A stretch of DNA of 64,000 bases from Lutibacter sp. A80 (GTDB taxonomy: Bacteria > Bacteroidota > Bacteroidia > Flavobacteriales > Flavobacteriaceae). The notes below the pieces were generated by a model that was not told where the DNA came from, did not search any database, and saw only the letters and a list, made by a program, of their open reading frames with translations. The translations under genes and the position numbers were made by a program. Shown piece after piece: positions 19,187 through 30,100 of this stretch; position 1 is the stretch's first letter, and each line of letters opens with the position of its first letter. Location: contig NZ_CP092480.1 of NCBI RefSeq assembly GCF_022429645.1, positions 2,152,501 to 2,216,500 on the forward strand, read 5' to 3'.

Positions 19187-22100
19187 TTAATTATTCAAGA
19201 AACTTTCTTTAAAATTAGCATGAATGTGAGCTGGTAAATGATATAAACTCATATCTGTTACTTTTTTAAACGTTTTAATTGCTTCATTTTGAAACCCTTT
19301 TCCTAACTGACCTAAACCAATAAGATAGTTACAATGAATCTTATTAATTACATTTAAATCTTCTTCCCAAATTAATAAATCTGGTAATGAAACTGCAAAG
19401 AAATCTAACTTTACATCGTCATTCATGTGCTCATTTCCATAATTTATTAAATTATCAAAACGCTGGTTTGCCTCTTTATTTTTACCCAATTTTAACAATG
19501 CCAAACCTTGATAAAATATCTTATCTGGTTGTTGGTCATTGTAAAATATTGCAGGACTTGGCACACTTAAACCTTTAGAAGCTAATTCAAAATATTTTTT
19601 AGCTTCTTCTATTTTCCCTAAACCTTCATAGGCACAACCTAACCAATAATGTATATCGTTCTCTTGGGCTCCTTGTAACTTTCCTTCACCTAAATTATGA
19701 GGGTAAATTTGTGCTTGCTCTAAATATTCAATTGCTTTTTCAAAATTAGCATTGCTAATATGCTTTTTAGCCAATTCTACCTGAATTGTTAAATACTGAA
19801 AAGGCACTTTACCTTCAGCTCCTTCCCAAGGATGAAACTGTCTTTGGTTTAAAAGTACAGCAGCTTTTTCAAAATCTCCTTTAATATTATATAATGAAAT
19901 TCTTTCTAAATATAAATCGTCTCTAAATTCTGTTAATTCTAAATTATTTTCTAAAAGAGCCAATCTTTTGTCAACATCAATATTTATTTTTTTGTAAAAT
20001 TGGTCTAACTCCATGAGTAAACGAGCATTTGTATTATCTAAAGAAAAAGCTTTTTCTAAATGAGTTCTAGCTAATTCTTTTTGATCTGTTTTATTGAAAT
20101 ACAATAAAGACAAATTACGGTGTGTAATTGCATATGCATCATCTAACCTTACTGATTCTTCCCAACAATTTTGTGCTTCTTTGTATTGTCTATTTGCGTA
20201 CCAAAAATTACCTAAATAATAAAATGCTTTTGCATCCGTAGGGTTTACTTTAGTAGCTGCTTGCAATGCCAACACCTCTTCTATCTTATTAGGAAAACAG
20301 TAATCTTCTGGCATTTTAGAAGCTTTTTCATAATATTCTAAAGCATTGGATGTATCTCCTTTTTGATCATAATACCAACCCATAAAATAATAAACCATTG
20401 GGTAAACTATATCATTATCATTAGTAAATATTTTTAGTAAAGAAATTGCATCATCAAACTGACCTGCCATTGCATAATCTAAAGAAAACTCGTTATAGTT
20501 ATGTGCATAACCTCTAATAATATCTTTAAAAGCTTGTAAATCTTCTTGTTTGTTTGAGATTAAATAACGCTCATATAATACTCCAAAATTGAATTTATCA
20601 ATTTCTAAAGAATCATCTATTAACTTATTTGCTTTGTCTATTTTACCTAATTTTCTTAAAATAATTACTTTTAAATGTCTTGCTTTGTGGTTATGCCAGT
20701 TTTTAATTAAAGCCCTATCTATTAAGTCTAACGCTTTTGTTAAATCTCCTCTAAACGTATCTATTTGTGCTAAGTTAAAATAACCAGCATCTTGCCATTG
20801 TGCATTCCAACATCCTTTAAAGAAGCTTGCATAAGCATCCTCTTTTTTACCTAAAAAATTAAGAGCAATACCTCTGTTAAAATAAGGTTCACCATCATAA
20901 GGATTCGGGTTGTGGTTTGTTAATGTATCAATAGCTGTATCAAAATAAGAAACCGCTTTTTCTAATTGTCCTTTTCTTAAATATAAAAGTCCCATTGCAT
21001 TATTACAACGCACATCACCTGGAGCTCTTCTTAACGCTTCTTCGTAATAATCCATCGGGTTAAAAGTTGCGTGTCTGTATTGCTCTAAATGTAAACCTTG
21101 TAAAAATAAGGCTTCTACACTCTCTATCTCTTTAGGATCTAAAGCTGCTTTTGCAGGTTCTGGAATTTCAGTTGGTAGATTTTTATCTGGTGTCCAAGAA
21201 ACTAAAACATTCCCTGTTTTATCTAAAACAACTATTTCTAAATCTTCAAATTTAGCTCCGTTTATTTCTATTAATTGGTCAAAACCATTTCTAGGAGACA
21301 ATTGAACAATCTTTTCAAATAAAACACCATTTTCACCTTTTAAAGAGATAACCCCATTATTATATGTAGAAGTTACGTGAACTTTTACACGTGCTTTGCC
21401 ATCTACAATTTCTAAATTTACCATTGCTTCTTTCGTCGCATTTTTCACAACACCTACGTTGTAATATGGCATAAAATATTGTTTAAAACTCTTTTCTTCA
21501 TACGGATGCATCCACGTAAAATCCGGTTGATTATCCGTGTAAACTCCACACATTAATTCGATATAAGGCCCATCTTCATCTGTTAAGTTTCTATCCCATG
21601 CTTTTCCAAAATCTCCATTACCCCAAGTCCATTGTTTCTTTCCAGGAGATACATTATGATCTGCAATATGCAATAAACCTCCTTTAGAATCATTTTCATA
21701 ACCTCCAACAAAATCATATTTAGACGTAATTGCCATATAACTTGTTGGCACAGGAATATTCTTATAATTAGAAATATCTGTTCCTGGTGAATAATCTACT
21801 TTATAGTATTCTCCTTTTGCAATTGGGAATTCAGAAACATCTCTTTTCCCGTGATCAAAAACTGCATTTACATCTGGTGGAAAAACAGATTGATAATGAT
21901 CATTAACTGCAACAGCAGGATTTGCCCACCACAAAAAAGTTTGCGGATGTGGTGTTCTGTTATATAATTGAGCTTTAATTTCTATATATGCTTTATCTGG
22001 ATGCAGCGTAAAACCAGCCATTCCCTTTGTACGGAACATTCTTTCTAGTTCACTTACCCAAATTGTTTTACTCCCATCTTTATTTTCTTCAATATAAAAA

Positions 22101-22495
22101 TCTGTAGGGCCATAGGTACTTGGCCTATGATGTTGTGGCCAATTAAATTCGATTCCTCCAGAAATCCAAGGGCCAGTTAAACCTACCAATGCTGGTTTTA
22201 TTACATGATTGTAATACACAAAATGACGTTCTCTCACTTTGTCATATGCCATTTGTATTCTACCACCTAATTCTGGTAAAATCATTACTTTAATGTAAGC
22301 ATTTTCTATATAAATAGCATTCCATTCTTTATCTACCTTATTATCGCTAATTTTTTCAATAACTGGATTCGGATAAACAGCACCACTACTAGCCTGATAC
22401 ACTCTTTTTTCTAAAAAAACAGGATATTTTTCAGGTTTTCCAACTTCGTAGGTAGGGATAATTACTTTCTCTTCCCAAGCTTTAACAGTTTTCAT
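19187..22495 (-). CDS. DUF5107 domain protein with TPR repeats
   Basis: About 1102 aa from the ATG at 22495 (MKTVKAWEEK); ATGs 6 and 30 nt upstream are possible but less like the family start. Residues 1-430 form a DUF5107 beta-sandwich related to aldose-epimerase-like sugar-binding folds (MILPELGGRIQMAYDK, GGIEFNWPQHHRPSTYGP, WTWGNGDFGKAWDRNLTDEDGPYIELM). Residues 470-1100 are many TPR helices (AMGLLYLRKGQLEKAVSYFDTA, YYLGNFWYANRQYKEAQNCWEES). No signal peptide is seen, so it is probably cytoplasmic. The family travels with glycosidases and sugar transporters; its reaction is not known to me. Confidence 0.8.
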   Translation of the reverse strand: MKTVKAWEEKVIIPTYEVGKPEKYPVFLEKRVYQASSGAVYPNPVIEKISDNKVDKEWNAIYIENAYIKVMILPELGGRIQMAYDKVRERHFVYYNHVIKPALVGLTGPWISGGIEFNWPQHHRPSTYGPTDFYIEENKDGSKTIWVSELERMFRTKGMAGFTLHPDKAYIEIKAQLYNRTPHPQTFLWWANPAVAVNDHYQSVFPPDVNAVFDHGKRDVSEFPIAKGEYYKVDYSPGTDISNYKNIPVPTSYMAITSKYDFVGGYENDSKGGLLHIADHNVSPGKKQWTWGNGDFGKAWDRNLTDEDGPYIELMCGVYTDNQPDFTWMHPYEEKSFKQYFMPYYNVGVVKNATKEAMVNLEIVDGKARVKVHVTSTYNNGVISLKGENGVLFEKIVQLSPRNGFDQLIEINGAKFEDLEIVVLDKTGNVLVSWTPDKNLPTEIPEPAKAALDPKEIESVEALFLQGLHLEQYRHATFNPMDYYEEALRRAPGDVRCNNAMGLLYLRKGQLEKAVSYFDTAIDTLTNHNPNPYDGEPYFNRGIALNFLGKKEDAYASFFKGCWNAQWQDAGYFNLAQIDTFRGDLTKALDLIDRALIKNWHNHKARHLKVIILRKLGKIDKANKLIDDSLEIDKFNFGVLYERYLISNKQEDLQAFKDIIRGYAHNYNEFSLDYAMAGQFDDAISLLKIFTNDNDIVYPMVYYFMGWYYDQKGDTSNALEYYEKASKMPEDYCFPNKIEEVLALQAATKVNPTDAKAFYYLGNFWYANRQYKEAQNCWEESVRLDDAYAITHRNLSLLYFNKTDQKELARTHLEKAFSLDNTNARLLMELDQFYKKINIDVDKRLALLENNLELTEFRDDLYLERISLYNIKGDFEKAAVLLNQRQFHPWEGAEGKVPFQYLTIQVELAKKHISNANFEKAIEYLEQAQIYPHNLGEGKLQGAQENDIHYWLGCAYEGLGKIEEAKKYFELASKGLSVPSPAIFYNDQQPDKIFYQGLALLKLGKNKEANQRFDNLINYGNEHMNDDVKLDFFAVSLPDLLIWEEDLNVINKIHCNYLIGLGQLGKGFQNEAIKTFKKVTDMSLYHLPAHIHANFKESFLNN

Positions 22496-22550
22496 AATCA
22501 TATATTTTTTACCCGCTTCAAACACGGACTATTATTCCCTTTTATTGTCA

Positions 22551-23315
22551 TTATTTATTGTTTGGCTGCGTTTTAAAATATTCGAAAATGGCATCGGCAA
22601 CAAATTGATGTCCTTTTTGATTGATATGATTGTTTTGTGCCATATATCCAATTAAAGGTTCTGTTCTTGCAATCTTCTTAAATAACGCATAGCAATCCAC
22701 TAAGCCAACACTATATTTTTTTGCTAAACTCCTAATTTGCTCACTGTGTTTTGCCAATTCAGTATTTTCAGAAGAAATTTCTTCCTTCAGATCTGGTGTT
22801 GGAGTTAACAAAATAACTTTTGTTCCATAAGCCAATGCTTCTTGAATCATTTGTTCCCATGCTACCTTTGCACGCTCCAAACCTATACTTCTATCGTTAA
22901 GTGCATAATCTATAAAAAGCACATCGGGTTTATAAATAAGCACCTCGTCTTTAAAGCGTTTTGCTCCCTGTTCAGCTTGTTCTCCTCCAATAGATGTTGT
23001 TATTGTATTCACAACTGAATAAGGGTAAAAATCGTTTACTTTTTTTAACGTTCTAAAAGGATACGATTGTAATCTATCTATTACTCCTCGAGTAGTGTAA
23101 CCTGTAGGCACCGAATGTCCATGAAACACTAAATTAATAGTGCGATTTTTTGGCCATTTCACTTTTAATTCGGTTTTAAGTGAATCTAAATAAGAACTTG
23201 CTATTTCTTTTTTATATTGTGACATTTCTTTTTGCTGTGCAGAAGCAAAATTTAAACTCAACATAAAAGTTAGTCCAAAAATTATCTTTTTATTTATCAT
23301 CATTAAATTCTTCAA
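22551..23315 (-). CDS. SGNH/GDSL-like hydrolase, secreted
   Basis: 254 aa with a signal peptide ending near NFASAQQ. Block I reads VFHGHSVPTGY, with GHS where most family members have GDS; later blocks are recognisable as IDYALNDRS (block III Asn) and NHINQKGHQFVAD (block V His). It is probably a periplasmic or surface esterase removing acetyl or similar groups from sugars before glycosidase action (inference from neighbours). Its start abuts the stop of the MFS gene, so the two are co-transcribed. Confidence 0.75.
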   Translation of the reverse strand: MKNLMMINKKIIFGLTFMLSLNFASAQQKEMSQYKKEIASSYLDSLKTELKVKWPKNRTINLVFHGHSVPTGYTTRGVIDRLQSYPFRTLKKVNDFYPYSVVNTITTSIGGEQAEQGAKRFKDEVLIYKPDVLFIDYALNDRSIGLERAKVAWEQMIQEALAYGTKVILLTPTPDLKEEISSENTELAKHSEQIRSLAKKYSVGLVDCYALFKKIARTEPLIGYMAQNNHINQKGHQFVADAIFEYFKTQPNNK

Positions 23316-24716
23316 TTATTTATCTTTCGTTAACTCCAATTCAATTTCTTCCAAACTCTTACCTTTTGTTTCAGGTAATTTGTTTTTTATAAACATATAT
23401 CCAGAAACACAAATTAAACTATACACCCAAAATGTACCAGAAGCTCCTAAAGCATCATTTAAAATAGGGAATGTAAAAGTTAAAATAAATGAGGCCACCC
23501 AAAGTGAGAATGTAGCTATAGACATTGCAACACCACGCAATCTGTTAGGAAAAATTTCAGATAAAACAACCCAAGTAATTGGAGCCAAAGACATGGCGTA
23601 AATACCAATAGCAATGATAACCAAAAGTAATACTGGCCAACCCGTAAACTCGAAATAGTAGGCACCTCCTAAAATAGCATATACCACTGCTAAACCAATA
23701 GATCCAAGAAGCATCAGTTTTCTTCTGCCCCAACTATCTACTGTTCTCATGGCAACAAACGTAAAAATTAAATTAACACTTCCAGTAATTACAATATTAA
23801 ACAGCATATCACCCACACTATAACCAGCTGCTGTAAATATTTCTTCAGCATAATTAAAAATAATATTGATACCACACCATTGTTGAAAAACAGCTAACAC
23901 AATTCCTATGATAATAACAGGCTTAATTGTTGGGCTTTTAAAATCTGAAAATTTCACATTTTTATTTCCACTTTCCTTCAAAGTAAGCTTTATATCACTT
24001 AATGCATGATTTGCATAGATTTCACCACCTATTTTACTTAACACTCTTAGTGCTTGAGCATCTTTATTTATTTTAACTAAGAACCTTGGACTTTTAGGTA
24101 CTAAAAACATTAGTACAAAAAACGCTATAGCTGGAATTAATTCTGCCCAAAACATCCATCGCCAACCTATTTGCCCATTCCAAGAACTTAAAATAATTTC
24201 TGGAGTATGAGTATCAGGAATTGATTCTGCAATAAAATAATTAGCAATTTGTGCTGCTAATATTCCTATTACAATAGTTAATTGATTGATGGCTACAAAC
24301 TGCCCTCTGTATTTTGCTGGAGCAATTTCTGCAATATACATTGGTGAAAGTGTAGAAGCCAACCCTATTCCTAATCCACCAATCAATCTAAAAACAATAA
24401 ATGGTGTAAATTGGTCAACATAGCCTGTTCCAAATGCAGATAATGTGAATAGTGCAGCAGAAAAAATCAACGGGATTTTTCTTCCAAAACGATCCGCAAC
24501 AAGACCTGAAATTACTGCCCCAAAAATACAACCAATTAAGGCACTACTCATAGCCCAACCTTGCAGGGTTGGCATAGAGCTAATGTTAAAAAATAATTCG
24601 TAGAAAGGTTTAGCACCGCCAATAACTACCCAGTCATAACCAAATAGAAAACCTCCCATAGCCGATACTAATGCTAAAAAAAGTAAATATGTAAAATTGA
24701 ATTTTGTGGTCCCCAT
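23316..24716 (-). CDS. sugar porter family MFS transporter
   Basis: 466 aa with 12 hydrophobic segments. Sugar-porter signatures are present: GGFLFGYDWVVIGGA at the start, DRFGRK between TM2 and TM3, VPKSPRFLVK before the central loop, DSWGRRKLM in the second half and PETKGKSLEEIE at the C-terminus. It takes a monosaccharide across the inner membrane by proton symport. It lies between a small lipoprotein remnant and an SGNH hydrolase, all on the - strand, so it likely imports the sugar released by the GH2 enzyme of the same cluster. Confidence 0.9.
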   Translation of the reverse strand: MGTTKFNFTYLLFLALVSAMGGFLFGYDWVVIGGAKPFYELFFNISSMPTLQGWAMSSALIGCIFGAVISGLVADRFGRKIPLIFSAALFTLSAFGTGYVDQFTPFIVFRLIGGLGIGLASTLSPMYIAEIAPAKYRGQFVAINQLTIVIGILAAQIANYFIAESIPDTHTPEIILSSWNGQIGWRWMFWAELIPAIAFFVLMFLVPKSPRFLVKINKDAQALRVLSKIGGEIYANHALSDIKLTLKESGNKNVKFSDFKSPTIKPVIIIGIVLAVFQQWCGINIIFNYAEEIFTAAGYSVGDMLFNIVITGSVNLIFTFVAMRTVDSWGRRKLMLLGSIGLAVVYAILGGAYYFEFTGWPVLLLVIIAIGIYAMSLAPITWVVLSEIFPNRLRGVAMSIATFSLWVASFILTFTFPILNDALGASGTFWVYSLICVSGYMFIKNKLPETKGKSLEEIELELTKDK

Positions 24717-24755
24717 AATGTTTTGTTATTTTATTATATATTCTTCCATAAAGAA

Positions 24756-24899
24756 TTAATCTTTTGTCAAACTACTGTTATACCAGTCTTTATTAGGTTT
24801 ATTAGCTTCTTTTTCGATAGATACATTTTTATTTTTACAACCACTTAAAAAAACGGCTATCAGACAAAAAAATAACTCAAATATGTTTTTTAAATTCAT
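24756..24899 (-). CDS. small lipoprotein or truncated gene fragment
   Basis: 47 aa from the ATG at 24899. It has a clear lipoprotein signal (FFCLIAVFLSGC) followed by only 25 residues rich in Lys, Asn and Glu. It sits 39 nt before the MFS gene on the same strand. It may be a genuine small lipoprotein or the 5' stump of a larger enzyme gene lost by deletion. No family is recognised. Confidence 0.45.
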   Translation of the reverse strand: MNLKNIFELFFCLIAVFLSGCKNKNVSIEKEANKPNKDWYNSSLTKD

Positions 24900-25150
24900 A
24901 TTAATATGTTTTTTTTTATAATTTGAAACAAGCTCTGCAAATCTATTTTCATATACAATTCTACTTAATTTAATTTCCACGTTCAGGCTTATTAAAATCA
25001 AAATATAACCATTATAAATCTACAACCTAAAAAATCAATTTCGGCTGATAAACTATTTTTCTTAATTTTAAGAAATGACCTTTAGATTGGTATAAGAAAG
25101 TCGAATATATTCTAAATAATGCTTTATTTTAAACTATGCATTACTCTAAA

Positions 25151-25184
25151 AGAATAAGCATAATTATTTAATTACGCTTATTCT
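25151..25184 (-). terminator. terminator of the - strand susCD operon
   Basis: 9-bp arms AGAATAAGC / GCTTATTCT with a 16-nt loop, 20 nt after the susD stop, and a T run on the - strand side. It separates susCD from the MFS/SGNH/DUF5107/GH2 genes. Confidence 0.7.
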
Positions 25185-25203
25185 CTTTTTTTAGTTTTCT
25201 TAT

Positions 25204-27174
25204 TTAATTAATATCATGTGGACCTTCATTTGCAGAAGTTGGCCAACCCGGATTTTGATAAACCGGTGAGCTATTTACATCATTATTTTCTGAAGTAATC
25301 AAAAAATGTTGCATTGCTATTGGTTTTAGATAATGTGCCATTGCCCAACTATACCCTTCATACACCAATTCATTTCCTGTTTTTTCATAAGGTCTTAGAT
25401 ATTCACTACGAGAAGGTGAAGAAACATTTGCCGAACTTGTATCATAAACTAAATCTGAATACCATTCTTGCATTGGACCCCAAAGTTTAAAGCCTTCAAT
25501 GTGGTATGGATCTGAAATTAACTGATCCATAGATCTCCATCGCTTTAAATCCATTTCACGTAACCCTTCTGCCATTAATTCTGATCTACGTTCTCTTCTA
25601 ATATTGTATAATGTAGGATCTATTAGTTGTCCTGCAGAATACGCTCCCCAATCTCCTAATGCCTCTTGCTGCATATCAGTAGCTGCAATTGTTAATTGAA
25701 AATCTGGATTTACATTAGCTCTTGTTCGAATTTGTTCCCAGTATTGCTTAGCAGTACCATCAAGTGTTCCATTTTTCTCATAAGAGGCTTCTATATAATT
25801 TAAATATGCTTCAACAGCTCTAAATACTAGACTTCCTACAGAGCCTCCTCCATTATCTGTTTGTGCTTGATCATAATTCAAGCCTTTTCTAATGGTATAA
25901 CCTGTTGTATAAGTTTCTGTAGATCCAGATTTTGTAATATCTGGTATTGGTTCTACAGGTGTGCCGTGTGTACCTACACTAGATTCATACAAAATATTTT
26001 TTTGCCCTGGTTCTTTTAGAAAAAGCCATAAACGTCCATCTCTATTTTGTCGTACATCTGTTATATAATCATCTCCTTCATATCCTGAATTATTTGCATA
26101 AATAGGCAGACCATTACTCATTAAAAATGAATCAACCATACCTTTAGTAAGTCCAATCCCGAAATTTCCTTTTTGAGAGTTCACTGGAACATTATTTGTT
26201 ATTCCTAAACCTTTATCATAATCACGCCATAATATAACTTCATCGTAAACAGACATATCTTCTGCACTAAACATATCAAAATAAGAATTTTGACTATCAG
26301 ATACCGATTGTTGTAATACTCCGTTATTTGGAGTTAATTGATAAGAGTTTGCAACTTGACTTGCTGCATTCATTGCTTGGTCAAGTAGCCAATCGATTTC
26401 AGCCTCTATACTTCCTGAAGGGTATTGATAATTTTGATTGTATTCTTTTTCTTTTCCTGGCCATCCAGTACCATTAGGCACAAAAGCTGTATTTTTAAAA
26501 TATTTAAGCCAAGTAGCTTCATAAAGTGCAACACGAGATTTCATTAAAAGGGCACTCGCTTGAGACAATCTATTTTTAGATCCATTAGACATCAATACTG
26601 ATGCTGAATCAAGATCCGATAATATAAAACGTACAACATCTGTTCTTGGATCTCTTTTACTTGCTTCTGTAAGTTCTTCTTTATTATCTGATAGTGTTGT
26701 TTTTATTATTGGAAAATCTCCAAGTGCTTGTACTTTATTAAAATATTCATAAGCTCTAAAAAAGTAGATTTCTCCAATAGCTTGTTCAATGCCTGTTAAA
26801 CTTCCCGCAATTTCATTGTTTTTCCAACTTGGCAAAACATTATTAAGGAAATAATTACATTTATAAATATTAGTAAAACTCCAATCTCCTCCTGTTTGAG
26901 ATACTTTCCATTGTCCTGGAACATATTTACTGTCGTAATCAACACCTGCCATATTATCTGTATTGGTATCTATACCAAATGTCCCAAAGTCCCATTGATC
27001 ATGTGTAGGAAACAAATCATACATATCCACAGCATAAGCATCTAATTGAGATTCTTCTTTAAGGTAATCTTCAGGTACAATATCTGATTCTGGTTTTATA
27101 TCTAAATAATCTTTACTACAACTTGTTAAAAAACTTATAATAATTACTATTAAAATTGGTTTTATATATTTCAT
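25204..27174 (-). CDS. SusD/RagB family nutrient-binding lipoprotein
   Basis: 656 aa from the ATG at 27174 (three codons after another in-frame ATG at 27183). The signal ends at Cys19 (SFLTSC). SusD marks include GEIYFFRAYEYFNKVQALGDFPI and the C-terminal RRERRSELMAEGLREMDLKRWR. It pairs with the SusC directly upstream and probably binds the glycan handled by this locus on the cell surface. Confidence 0.95.
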   Translation of the reverse strand: MKYIKPILIVIIISFLTSCSKDYLDIKPESDIVPEDYLKEESQLDAYAVDMYDLFPTHDQWDFGTFGIDTNTDNMAGVDYDSKYVPGQWKVSQTGGDWSFTNIYKCNYFLNNVLPSWKNNEIAGSLTGIEQAIGEIYFFRAYEYFNKVQALGDFPIIKTTLSDNKEELTEASKRDPRTDVVRFILSDLDSASVLMSNGSKNRLSQASALLMKSRVALYEATWLKYFKNTAFVPNGTGWPGKEKEYNQNYQYPSGSIEAEIDWLLDQAMNAASQVANSYQLTPNNGVLQQSVSDSQNSYFDMFSAEDMSVYDEVILWRDYDKGLGITNNVPVNSQKGNFGIGLTKGMVDSFLMSNGLPIYANNSGYEGDDYITDVRQNRDGRLWLFLKEPGQKNILYESSVGTHGTPVEPIPDITKSGSTETYTTGYTIRKGLNYDQAQTDNGGGSVGSLVFRAVEAYLNYIEASYEKNGTLDGTAKQYWEQIRTRANVNPDFQLTIAATDMQQEALGDWGAYSAGQLIDPTLYNIRRERRSELMAEGLREMDLKRWRSMDQLISDPYHIEGFKLWGPMQEWYSDLVYDTSSANVSSPSRSEYLRPYEKTGNELVYEGYSWAMAHYLKPIAMQHFLITSENNDVNSSPVYQNPGWPTSANEGPHDIN

Positions 27175-27187
27175 TATTTTCATCGTT

Positions 27188-30100
27188 TTAAAAGTTTAAG
27201 GTTAAACCTGCTGAAATAGTTTTTGATAATGGGTAGGCATTACCGTTACCATTAGAACCATACTGAATTGTTTCTGGATCAAAAACACTTGTTAAATTAG
27301 TTATTGTCCATAGATTTTCTCCAGATATAAAAATTCTTAATTTTTGCATTCCTACTTTTTCAACAACTTCTGTTGGAAGTGTATAGCCTAATTGTATATT
27401 TTTCATTCTTATATATGATGCATCTTGTAAATAACGTGTTTGAGATTGTTTATTTTTATCATTAAATAAAGGGCGTGGGTAATAAGAATCTAAATTTTGA
27501 CCTAAGTAATGGTTTTCATCTGCTCTAAAATAATCTGCATGCTCTGCAAGACCTGTAGACCACCAGATACCACTACCTGAAGCTCCCCAAAAATAAGGAC
27601 TACTAGAAAAATAATCTCGTTTCATAATTCCTTGAAAAAAAACTCGTGCATCAAACCCTTTATAATCTGCACTTAAATTAATTGAAAAGGGAAACCTTGC
27701 AGTGTTATTTCCTATAATTTTTCTATCTCCTGGATCATCTTCTGTCCAAGAACCTGAATCAATTTTACCATCATTATTTAAATCTTTATACATAATATCT
27801 CCTGCGGTCCATTGGCTTCCTATTGCATTTTGACCACCTTCTGGTAAAGAGGCTAAATGTGCTGCCATTTCAGCATCTGTTTTTGCGATTCCAATAGTTT
27901 CATATCCCCATATTTCTCCTGTTAATTGACCTTCTCGGTATAAATCAAAAGAATTTGTTGCATTTGGATATTTTGTGATTTTTGTTTGTGAGTCTGAAAG
28001 TAATAGCTGTATTTGGTAATTAAGGCCATTATCTAAATAATCTCTCCAGGCTACATTTAATTCAAATCCATAGGTTTTTAAATCTGTATTATTTGTCTTA
28101 GGAACTGAGGTTCCTAATGCTACTGGTAATTCTGGTGCAGGACCAACCATATCTAACGTATTACGTGTAAAATAATCTATTGAAGATGTTAAGCGACTAT
28201 TAAAAGCACTTATATCTAAACCTACATTCCAACTTTGAACACGTTCCCATGTTAAACTTTGACTTACCAATCCTGGTGCTGAACTTGTATTTGGACGGGA
28301 ACCATTAACTAACCAATCTCCACTTGCTGTATTTACCGGCATAGTTACATAAGTTGGATACCAATTTGTTGTGTTTTGATTTCCTAACTCTCCCCAAGAT
28401 CCTCTTAATTTAAATGTTGTAATATCTGCTGATATCGATTCCCAGAATGTTTCTTTGGCGATATTCCAACCTGCAGAAAATGAAGGGAATGTTTTCCATC
28501 TTTTATCATCTCTATATCTAGATGTTCCATCACGTCTTATGTTAGCTTCAAATAGGTATTTTCCATCATAATCATAATTTAAACGACCAAAAAAACCTTC
28601 TGTAGCCCAACTTTGATATTCACCAGAAACTGATGGAGCAACAGTATTACCGTTACTATCTGTCCCTGAAGTTAAGTCTAAAACTGGTGAAGAAGGAATA
28701 ATAACTCCATCTCTTTCTGCTGAGAGTTCACGAAACTTATTTAATTCTGATTGGAAACCTAAAAGCACTTTAAAATTATGCTTTTCATTTAAAGTTTTAC
28801 TATAGTTGGTGTAAATATTAGTATTGTAATAATTTTCTCTTGAAGCTTCTTCATACACACTAGATGCTGAATCTTTTAAATAAGGGCTTCCACTTACATC
28901 ATGATTAAATGTTTGTAAAACATCCCAATGACGGAAATTATTTAATGAACGAAAATTAAATTCTCCAAAAATCTCCCACCCTTCTAATGGTTTTAAAATT
29001 AATTGAGCTTGTTGATATACCCAATCCTTTTGACTTTCATCTCGTCCTCCTTCACTAAGTCCTAATGCTGGTGAAGGTGAAGAGTATAAATACCCATTTG
29101 GATCGTATAACGGAAGTACAGGCCATCCTTGACGTGCTAAATTTTGGAACAATGAATTATTAAGTTTAGATGGACGTCCATAATCTTCTCTAATAAAACG
29201 ATTCGATAAATTTACTGTTGCCCAATCTGTTATTTTTGCATTTATCTTGGCTGTTGTAGTATATCTATTAAACTTATCTCTGTTAAATTCCATTAAACCA
29301 TCTTGATCTAAAAAATTTGCAGATAAATAATAAGTTATGGCATCTCCACCTCCTCGTAAACTTAAATTATGTTCTTGTGAAAAAGAACTATCACGATAAA
29401 GTGCATCGTACCAATCTACATTTGCATTACCTTCTGCATAACCATCAGCCCATCTTTCTGGATTATTTGGATTTGGTATTATTGAAGCTGTTAATGTTCC
29501 TTGTTGGTATGCTAAAATTCTTTCCATACGCTCTTCTCCAAACATAGGGCTTTTACCTCCGTTTATATTTGCATCATTAAAATATGTAGCAAATGTGTAA
29601 GAGTCCATCATATCTGGCATATTTATAGGTGAAGATACTCTAAAACTATTATTATAATTAACAGATACTAAGCCTTTTCGTCCTTTTTTTGTAGTAATTA
29701 AAATTACTCCAAAGGGTGCTCGTGAACCATAGATAGAAGATGCTGCTGCATCTTTAAGTACTGAAACATTCTCTATATCTTGTGGGTTTATTGAATTGAT
29801 ATCTCCTTCCATTCCGTCTATAAGTACTAATGGAGCTCCTGTTGATCCATCTCCAATGGTTGCAACTCCTCGTATATTTATAGTCGATTCATCTTCTAAA
29901 CTCCCTCCTGTTGAACTTATATTTAAACCGCCTACTGCTCCTTGAAGCATTTGTGTAGCACTTTGAACTGGTCTCGACTCAAAAGTCTCTGATTCTACTG
30001 TACCTACTGAACCGGTTAAATTTACCTTTTTTTGAGTTCCATAACCCACTACTACTACTTCACTAAGACTTTCAGCACTAGATTTTAGATTAATAACAAA

